DNA from: CAG-273 sp964618105
GTDB lineage: Bacteria > Bacillota > Clostridia > TANB77 > CAG-508
Reading direction: 5' to 3'
Assembly (NCBI GenBank): GCA_964618105.1
Contig: CAZUAJ010000027.1
Location: 1-11,483 of the forward strand
DNA length: 11,483 bases
Position 1 is the first letter of the stretch. The number at the start of each line of letters is the position of its first letter. Position numbers and translations under genes: made by a program. Under the pieces are notes generated by a model. It made no database searches and was not told the origin of the DNA. It was given only the letters and a program-made list of their open reading frames with translations. Shown here one piece after another: positions 6,895 to 11,483 of the stretch.

Positions 6895-7623
6895 TTAATT
6901 GTTACCTCCTTTTTCAAGCATAACTTTACAAGGCTTTTGAGAATTATTTAAAAGTAAAGGAAGAATTTCATGCTTTTGACCAACAGCTTGTACTTTTCCT
7001 TCTACAAGTAAAATAATTTCATCTGCAATATTTAAAATTTTTTCCTGGTGAGAAATAATAACTATTGAAGAATTATTAATTTCATTGTGCATTTTTTCAA
7101 ATACGGAAATTAAACTATTAAAACTCCACAAATCAATACCAGCTTCCGGCTCATCAAATACGGTAAGCTTAGACTTTTTTGCAGCAAGCATAGCAATTTC
7201 TATACGTTTTAGTTCTCCACCAGAAAGAGAGTTACTAACTTCTCTATTTAAATAATCTTTTGCACATAAACCAACGTCAGATAAATAATTGCAAGCTTCT
7301 GCAACATTTACATTATTACCTGAACTTAATTCAATTAAATCTCTAACTGTTAAACCTTTAAATTTAACAGGTTGCTGAAATGCAAAACCAATACCAAGTT
7401 TGGCTCTATCAGTAATATTTGTATTTGTAATATCTTTTCCATCAAATAAAATATTACCAGAATCAGGTTTTAAAATACCCATAATAATTTTAGCAAGAGT
7501 AGATTTACCAGAACCATTAGGACCAGTAATTGCAATCAATTTGCTATTATCTATTTTTAAACTTATGTTATCTAAAATTTGTTTGTTATCTCTAAAATAT
7601 GAAATGTTTTTAAGCTCTAACAT
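6895..7623 (-). CDS. sufC: SufC/SmsC-type Fe-S assembly ATPase
   Basis: This 242-residue soluble ABC ATPase starts at the ATG complementary to 7621-7623, with AAGGAGG seven bases upstream. It shows Walker A GPNGSGKST (34-42), Q-loop FQQP (82-85), signature LSGGELKR (133-140), Walker B with D-loop TVFDEPEAGID (154-164) and switch H192 in SHQE. There are no membrane segments. The EPEAGID variant is typical of SufC, where D-loop contacts bind SufB/SufD. It is the first gene of the operon, and its stop is one base from the SmsB-like start, implying translational coupling. With only one SufB/D partner the complex would be SmsC2-SmsB2, not SufBC2D. No SufS, SufU or other Suf gene is in the window. 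Confidence 0.88.
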   Translation of the reverse strand: MLELKNISYFRDNKQILDNISLKIDNSKLIAITGPNGSGKSTLAKIIMGILKPDSGNILFDGKDITNTNITDRAKLGIGFAFQQPVKFKGLTVRDLIELSSGNNVNVAEACNYLSDVGLCAKDYLNREVSNSLSGGELKRIEIAMLAAKKSKLTVFDEPEAGIDLWSFNSLISVFEKMHNEINNSSIVIISHQEKILNIADEIILLVEGKVQAVGQKHEILPLLLNNSQKPCKVMLEKGGNN

Positions 7624-7654
7624 AACTTTTCCTCCTTAAAAAACTAACATATAT

Positions 7655-7660
7655 ATTATA
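7655..7660 (-). promoter_or_regulatory. Possible -10 box for the SmsCB-HD operon
   Basis: A perfect TATAAT on the minus strand (complement of 7655-7660) lies 31 bases upstream of the sufC-like ATG and 18 bases before its ribosome site. No good -35 box is found at 16-18 bases spacing, so this is tentative in such AT-rich DNA. Confidence 0.3.
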
Positions 7661-7737
7661 CAATAAAATTCGCCAAAATACTAGATAATGCAATAAGATT
7701 TACTAAAAAAATAATATAATAAATTAAAAAATCATAC

Positions 7738-7773
7738 AAAAAAACGCACCTATATTAAATAGGTACGTTTTTT
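7738..7773 (-). terminator. Rho-independent terminator of the arginase-family gene
   Basis: The stem pairs 7739-7753 with 7759-7773 (cores ACCTAT and ATAGGT) around a 5-base loop, with one mismatch. That C/A mismatch on the plus strand is a G-U pair in the minus-strand RNA. The minus-strand transcript then enters a run of seven T. It lies 15 bases after the stop of the ureohydrolase gene. A-runs on the other side could let it work on both strands. Confidence 0.8.
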
Positions 7774-7787
7774 AAAAATATAATAAT

Positions 7788-8819
7788 TTAAAACTTCTCA
7801 ATCCATGTATTTAAAATATTTGTAGCAATTTCTTTAGTAACATTATTTTTATCAAATAAAGGATTGTATTCAACCAAATCTGCAGACTTAATAATATTGC
7901 TATATTTGGTAATTTCTTCTGCTAAGGCATAAGTTTCTTCCAAATTAATACCGTTTTTAGCAGGAATAGAAACACCAGGAGCAACATTAGGGTCTATTAT
8001 ATCTAAATCAAAACTAATATGAACTCCGTCAGTTCCATTTGAAGCAATATCAAAAGCTTTTTTACATATTTCATGAACTCCATATTTCTTAATATCTTCA
8101 GTAGAAAATACAGTAACACCCGCATCTAAAACATTTCCCCATTCCCAAGGGTCAATATCTCTACCACCAACAATAACCGCATTCTTAGGGTTATAAAATG
8201 GTCCATTATGAAAATCAGCTAAAATATTTTTTTCATAATGTGTAGCAACAGCTAAAGGTAATCCGTGCAAATTGCCAGTAACAGAAGTAGGGTAAGTGTT
8301 ATAATCTGCATGTGAGTCAAACCAAATAATTCCCATATTTTTATTTTCTTTAATAGAAGCTAAACTTGAACCAATTGCAACAATGTGATCTCCACCAACA
8401 AGTAAAGGAAACTCTTTATTTTGTATAATCTTACGAGTTGTGTCATACAATTTTTCGTTAAATTCATTAATTTCTTCTAAATTTCTTTTCTCATTTTTTG
8501 AATCTAATGCTTTTACTGCTAAAACTAAATTGTGCATTTTTTCATAATATGCTTTTCTCTCTTCAGCATTCATGTTTTCCTCAAAATGAAGATCATGCAT
8601 ATTAAGTAGCAAATCATCAAATTTAGTTACAAAACTGTTAATATCACTTGAAACCAAATTTGTTTTTGAAGCTTCAGATTTTTTGTTTCCCTTCAAAATA
8701 TAATTTTGAGAAATATTGCTTGATTTTAAACCATCTGTTAAGGCTTGTGCTCCAAGCTCAGCACCATCAATTTTTAGACCTAAGTCAGTGCATGCACTTA
8801 TAATTGATATTTTTTTCAT
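7788..8819 (-). CDS. Arginase-family ureohydrolase (probable arginase)
   Basis: The start at 8819 (343 residues) is preferred over the in-frame ATG at 8873 because GAAGGAA lies six bases upstream and the protein then opens with KKISIISACTDLGLKIDGAELG, the normal N-terminus of arginases. Mn-binding motifs are all present: GGDH (H145), D168-S-H170-A-D172, and D271-L-D273 in SFDLDIIDP. Substrate-side blocks GNLHGLPLAVA (182-192), APGVSIPAKNG and VEYNP (E317) favour arginase, which splits arginine into ornithine and urea, over agmatinase or formiminoglutamase. The region between the N-terminus and GGDH is about 47 residues longer than in B. subtilis RocF, with a charged helical insert near residues 65-115. 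It stands alone between its own promoter and terminator. Substrate assignment is likely but not certain. Confidence 0.85.
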   Translation of the reverse strand: MKKISIISACTDLGLKIDGAELGAQALTDGLKSSNISQNYILKGNKKSEASKTNLVSSDINSFVTKFDDLLLNMHDLHFEENMNAEERKAYYEKMHNLVLAVKALDSKNEKRNLEEINEFNEKLYDTTRKIIQNKEFPLLVGGDHIVAIGSSLASIKENKNMGIIWFDSHADYNTYPTSVTGNLHGLPLAVATHYEKNILADFHNGPFYNPKNAVIVGGRDIDPWEWGNVLDAGVTVFSTEDIKKYGVHEICKKAFDIASNGTDGVHISFDLDIIDPNVAPGVSIPAKNGINLEETYALAEEITKYSNIIKSADLVEYNPLFDKNNVTKEIATNILNTWIEKF

Positions 8820-8856
8820 TTTAAATTCCTTCTTTATTTTTTTACTAACATGACGA

Positions 8857-8868
8857 TGATAATTATCA
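8857..8868. promoter_or_regulatory. 12-bp perfect palindrome in the arginase leader, candidate operator
   Basis: TGATAATTATCA is a perfect palindrome. It lies 22-33 bases downstream of the predicted -10 box and about 38 bases before the start codon, where a repressor could block transcription. It resembles a shortened Fur-family site (TGATAATnATTATCA) lacking the central three bases. The regulator is unknown. Confidence 0.3.
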
Positions 8869-8889
8869 AACATCAGAAGTACATTGCGA

Positions 8890-8918
8890 ATTATATCAAT
8901 AATAAATAAAAAAGTCTA
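8890..8918 (-). promoter_or_regulatory. Promoter of the arginase-family gene
   Basis: On the minus strand TAGACT (complement of 8913-8918) and TATAAT (complement of 8890-8895) are 17 bases apart. A TGA precedes the -10 box, giving an extended -10. The start site would be near 8883, leaving a leader of about 64 bases that holds the TGATAATTATCA palindrome. Confidence 0.6.
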
Positions 8919-8933
8919 GTATTTTAAAAATAA

Positions 8934-9077
8934 AAATGTCAGTTTTGGGGACGTTCCTTCAACTGACACTTTTGTCAGTTAAGGGGACACACCTTAACTA
9001 ATGCTTTACTATTTTAAGGTGTGTCCCCAAAAGTGACACTTTTGTCAGTTGAAGGAACGTCCCCAAAACTGACATTT
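8934..9077. repeat. Large nested palindrome resembling a REP/BIME-like element
   Basis: The outer arms 8934-8968 and 9043-9077 are perfect 35-bp reverse complements. Inside them the 15-bp arms 8983-8997 (GGGGACACACCTTAA) and 9014-9028 pair perfectly around a 16-base loop. Between outer and inner stems are 14-base segments that pair only partly. Each side holds two related units of the form TGTCAGTTTTGGGGAC followed by GTTCCTT or ACACCTT, so the element is four units in mirror order. Smaller palindromes nest within it, for example AACTGACACTTTTGTCAGTT (8961-8980) and AAAAGTGACACTTTT (9029-9043). It is far more GC-rich than its surroundings. It overlaps the mutS2 stop codon by two bases and is followed on the minus strand by ATTTTTATTTTT, so it may also terminate mutS2. 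No transposase is encoded nearby. Confidence 0.85.
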
Positions 9078-9426
9078 ATTTAATTTCAACGATGGTTACG
9101 CCCATTTCGCCTTCACCAAAGGTGCCTATGCGAAAGTTTTTTACGTGTGGGTGTTTTTTTAAAAATGTGTGAATACCTTCACGAAGTTTGCCTGTGCCTT
9201 TACCATGCACTATTCTTACAGGTGAGATGTTTGCTGATGCGCAGTTGTCTAAGTATTTATCAATAACATAAATTGCTTCATCAACATTTTGCCCAATAAC
9301 ATTTAGTTCAGGAGAAACAGTTTGAGCTTTTGAACTTTTATTAGTTGTAACTTTACCAGTTTCTTTGTTTGTAATATTGTTATTTAAACTTTTTCTTAAA
9401 TCTGAAAGCTTAACATTCATTTTCAT
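9076..9426 (-). CDS. mutS2: MutS2 C-terminal part (KOW end plus Smr domain), separated by frameshift
   Basis: This is the 3' end of the split mutS2 gene. The first ATG in this frame (complement of 9424-9426) gives 116 residues, but homologous sequence continues upstream without a stop to the A7 run at 9524-9530; the extra part (GLTVYVVSLSTEGII and onward) is the start of the KOW domain. The Smr domain occupies about residues 38-116, with the signature HGKGTGKLREGI at 74-85 and the closing GVTIVEIK. The DLRG motif usual at the Smr start is replaced by NVIG (42-45). No ribosome site precedes the internal ATG, so separate translation is unlikely. In MutS2/RqcU this end binds collided ribosomes or cleaves nucleic acid, so its loss would matter. 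Confidence 0.8.
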   Translation of the reverse strand: MKMNVKLSDLRKSLNNNITNKETGKVTTNKSSKAQTVSPELNVIGQNVDEAIYVIDKYLDNCASANISPVRIVHGKGTGKLREGIHTFLKKHPHVKNFRIGTFGEGEMGVTIVEIK

Positions 9427-9493
9427 ATTTCCAACTTGAACCTGAATTTCATTTGATTTATTTAATTTACTATCAGAAATAATACCTTCTGTA

Positions 9494-11431
9494 CTAAGTG
9501 AAACAACATAAACAGTTAAACCGTTTTTTTATATCACTGGAATTTAATACTTCAAAGTTATTTTCTTGTTCACTATAGTGAACAGAATTTAGAGTTTTTA
9601 TTTTATCATTTAATTTATTTCTTAAGTTATTTGCTTGTTTTGTGTTAGTAGAATTATTAAGCTCTTTAATAATTTCACTTGCTTCTTCTTTAGCAGAAAG
9701 AAAAATATTTCTAGCTTCTAATTTGGCATCTTCAAGCATTTGGGCTCTTTGAGTAGATACATCATTTTGTTTTTGAGTTAAGCTTTTTCTTAAAAGCTCA
9801 ACTTGTTTCAAATTTTTTTTGGTTTCTTCTTTTTGTTTTTCAATTTTTAATTTATTGTCATAAATGTTTTTTAATAATTCTTCAATGGAAACAGTATTTT
9901 CCTTTAAGTGAGTACCTGCTACATTTAAAATTTGCTCATTTAAACCAAGTTTTCTGCTAATTGCAAAAGCATTACTTTTTCCAGGTATGCCAACTAATAA
10001 TTTATATGTTGGTTTTAAGTTTTCTATATCAAATTCAAAACTTGCATTTTCAAAACCGGTAGTAACTAAAGCAAATTCTTTTAATTCTTGATAATGAGTA
10101 GTACAACAAACTAAGCTACCAAGGCTTTTTAAATAGCTTAAAATGCTAATTGCTAGAGCTGAACCTTCTAATGGGTCTGTTCCAGAACCAAGTTCATCTA
10201 CCAAAACTAAGCTATTATTGTCAGCATTATTAGTAATTTCTACAATGTTTTTTATATGTGCAGAAAAAGTACTAAGTGATTCTTGAATACTTTGCTCATC
10301 ACCAATATCAGCAAAAATATGCGAAAATACACATATACTGCTTGCTTCGCTACAAGGAATAGGAATTCCTGAATAAGCCATTAAAAGTAGCAAGCCAACT
10401 GTTTTTAAAGCAACTGTTTTTCCACCAGTATTTGGACCAGTAATTAAAAGAGAAACATATTGTTTTCCTAAAGAAATATCAATGGGAACAACTTTGCTTT
10501 TATCAATTAAAGGATGTTTAGCTTTGCATAAATAAACGTACTTTTCGTTATTTAATGTAGGAGCAATACTAACATTGTCAATGCCGAAGTTTGCTTTTGC
10601 AAAAATTAAATCAATATTGGCAATTAAACTTAAATTATTTTTTAGTTGCTCAGTATATTCAAAAAGTGAACTGGAAAGAGTTTGCAAAATTCTTTCAATT
10701 TCTAAATCTTCTTCAATTTTTATATGATTAATTTTATTATTTAATTCAAAAATGCTTGTTGGCTCAATATATAAGGTTGAACCACTACTTGAAGTGTCAT
10801 GAATAAAACCTTTTATATAGCTTCTGTATTCTTCTTTAACAGGTATAACATAGCGGTTATTGCGTATAGTAACTATTGGTTCCATTATGTATTTAGCATA
10901 AGTACTAGAATGAATAAATCCACTTAGTTTGTCCTTAATTTCTTGTTCATAATTTTTTCTATTTCTACGCAAACTAGAAAGTTTACTAGAAGCATTATCT
11001 GCAACAGTATTTTCATCAACTATTTTATCAAAAATATTTTTTTCAATAGTAGGGTTAGAATATAAAAATGTAAAATATTTTTCTAAATATTCAAAAGTAG
11101 AATTAGTATTAGCATAAAAATACTCTTTTAGCTCTTTGCACATTTTTAAAAGCATACCTAAATTAAGCAATCCTTTTATTGATAAAGTTTGATTACTTTC
11201 TAAAATTTTAATATATTTTTCCAATTCATCAGTTTCACAAAAAGGTGGATTTCCTTTTTGATGTAATAAGACACTTGCTTGCTGAGTTTCGTTAAGTAAA
11301 ACATCAACTTGCTCAAATGCAAAACTAGGAATTAATTGTTTACACAAATTTTTTCCTAAATGGGTTTTGCAATAATTTTCTAAATTATTAATAATTTTAT
11401 TGTATTCCAATTTGTTTAATAAAGCTTCCAT
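9494..11431 (-). CDS. mutS2: MutS2 (RqcU) N-terminal part: core, ATPase and coiled coil; truncated by frameshift
   Basis: The start at the ATG complementary to 11429-11431 is preferred over an upstream ATG at 11461 because GAGG lies seven bases before it and the product then opens with LNKLEYNKIINNLENY, as in MutS2. The ORF gives 645 residues; the last nine are off-frame. Visible parts: N-terminal clamp/core region (1-320), Walker A GPNTGGKT (332-339), IGDEQSIQESLSTFSAH (376-392), Walker B LVLVDELGSGTD (408-419), TTHYQELKEFA, and a long coiled coil (about 510-590). Read through the frameshift at 9524-9530, the gene would encode about 784 residues, the normal MutS2 length. MutS2 suppresses recombination in some bacteria and in B. 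subtilis acts on collided ribosomes. As written, this product lacks KOW and Smr. Confidence 0.88.
   Translation of the reverse strand: MEALLNKLEYNKIINNLENYCKTHLGKNLCKQLIPSFAFEQVDVLLNETQQASVLLHQKGNPPFCETDELEKYIKILESNQTLSIKGLLNLGMLLKMCKELKEYFYANTNSTFEYLEKYFTFLYSNPTIEKNIFDKIVDENTVADNASSKLSSLRRNRKNYEQEIKDKLSGFIHSSTYAKYIMEPIVTIRNNRYVIPVKEEYRSYIKGFIHDTSSSGSTLYIEPTSIFELNNKINHIKIEEDLEIERILQTLSSSLFEYTEQLKNNLSLIANIDLIFAKANFGIDNVSIAPTLNNEKYVYLCKAKHPLIDKSKVVPIDISLGKQYVSLLITGPNTGGKTVALKTVGLLLLMAYSGIPIPCSEASSICVFSHIFADIGDEQSIQESLSTFSAHIKNIVEITNNADNNSLVLVDELGSGTDPLEGSALAISILSYLKSLGSLVCCTTHYQELKEFALVTTGFENASFEFDIENLKPTYKLLVGIPGKSNAFAISRKLGLNEQILNVAGTHLKENTVSIEELLKNIYDNKLKIEKQKEETKKNLKQVELLRKSLTQKQNDVSTQRAQMLEDAKLEARNIFLSAKEEASEIIKELNNSTNTKQANNLRNKLNDKIKTLNSVHYSEQENNFEVLNSSDIKKRFNCLCCFT
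9521..9531 (-). other. mutS2: Frameshift site in mutS2 (A7 homopolymer)
   Basis: On the coding strand the sequence reads GAT ATA AAA AAA CGG. With six A's instead of seven it would continue AAC GGT TTA ACT GTT, giving NGLTVYVVSLSTEGII and the rest of the KOW-Smr region in frame. The downstream frame has a TAA at the left end of the A-run, so the two frames meet exactly here. A one-base insertion, either real or a homopolymer error, explains the break. Confidence 0.85.
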
Positions 11432-11449
11432 AATTAACCTCACACACAT

Positions 11450-11478
11450 ATTATGCCACAAAATAGGCTGAAAAACAA
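11450..11478 (-). promoter_or_regulatory. mutS2: Candidate promoter of mutS2
   Basis: The minus strand carries TTGTTT (complement of 11473-11478) and CATAAT (complement of 11450-11455) with 17 bases between. TGG precedes the -10 box as an extended element. The start site would be near 11443, leaving a very short leader that just contains the GAGG ribosome site. That tight fit lowers confidence. Confidence 0.4.
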
Positions 11479-11483
11479 GATAT

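Noticed and set aside
6894..6917. SmsB start at the TTG complementary to 6915-6917
   Set aside because: The TTG lies upstream of the strong AAAGGAGGTAAC site, which is correctly spaced for the ATG at 6893.
8934..9077. A CRISPR array or insertion sequence
   Set aside because: The repeats are mirrored, not direct with regular spacers, and there is no transposase frame in or beside the element.
9520..9531. Programmed -1 ribosomal frameshifting in mutS2
   Set aside because: A -1 shift on the A-run reads ACG GTT TAA and stops immediately; the KOW-Smr frame needs a +1 shift or loss of one A.

Overview
The window is AT-rich, with short intergenic gaps, strong AGGAGG-type ribosome binding sites and a mutS2 gene. 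This points to a low-GC Firmicute, most likely an uncultured anaerobic clostridial-type bacterium; the exact lineage cannot be read from the sequence. No tRNA, rRNA, CRISPR array, phage module or transposase gene is present.

Layout. (1) Positions 1-932, minus strand: a short NfeD-family membrane protein followed by an SPFH/stomatin-like protein that runs off the left edge. (2) 1022-3615, plus strand: a promoter and a two-gene operon. The first gene is a eukaryotic-type UDP-N-acetylhexosamine pyrophosphorylase-like uridylyltransferase; the second is a GlmU homologue. The GlmU acetyltransferase half looks intact, but its uridylyltransferase half has lost key UTP/metal-binding residues. (3) 3626-4139: a terminator hairpin and a minus-strand four-TM YvlD/phage-holin-4-like membrane protein. 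(4) 4281-5351, plus strand: a YetF/DUF421 membrane protein and a DUF4363-like membrane-anchored protein. (5) 5382-7623, minus strand: an operon of a SufC-type ATPase, a short archaeal-like SufB/D protein (together resembling the minimal SMS/SmsCB iron-sulfur system) and an HD-domain phosphohydrolase. (6) 7738-8918, minus strand: an arginase-family ureohydrolase with its own promoter, a 12-bp palindrome in its leader and a terminator. (7) 8934-9077: a large nested palindrome resembling REP/BIME elements. (8) 9076-11431, minus strand: mutS2, split by a one-base frameshift in an A7 run at the junction between the coiled-coil region and the KOW-Smr part.

How the genes fit together. The uridylyltransferase and GlmU pair suggests a split route to UDP-GlcNAc for cell-wall synthesis: the GlmU homologue acetylates GlcN-1-P and the neighbouring UAP-like enzyme makes the nucleotide sugar. 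This is the most interesting observation here. The SmsC and SmsB proteins would form an ATP-dependent Fe-S scaffold with no cysteine desulfurase gene nearby. The other genes are housekeeping or of unknown function.
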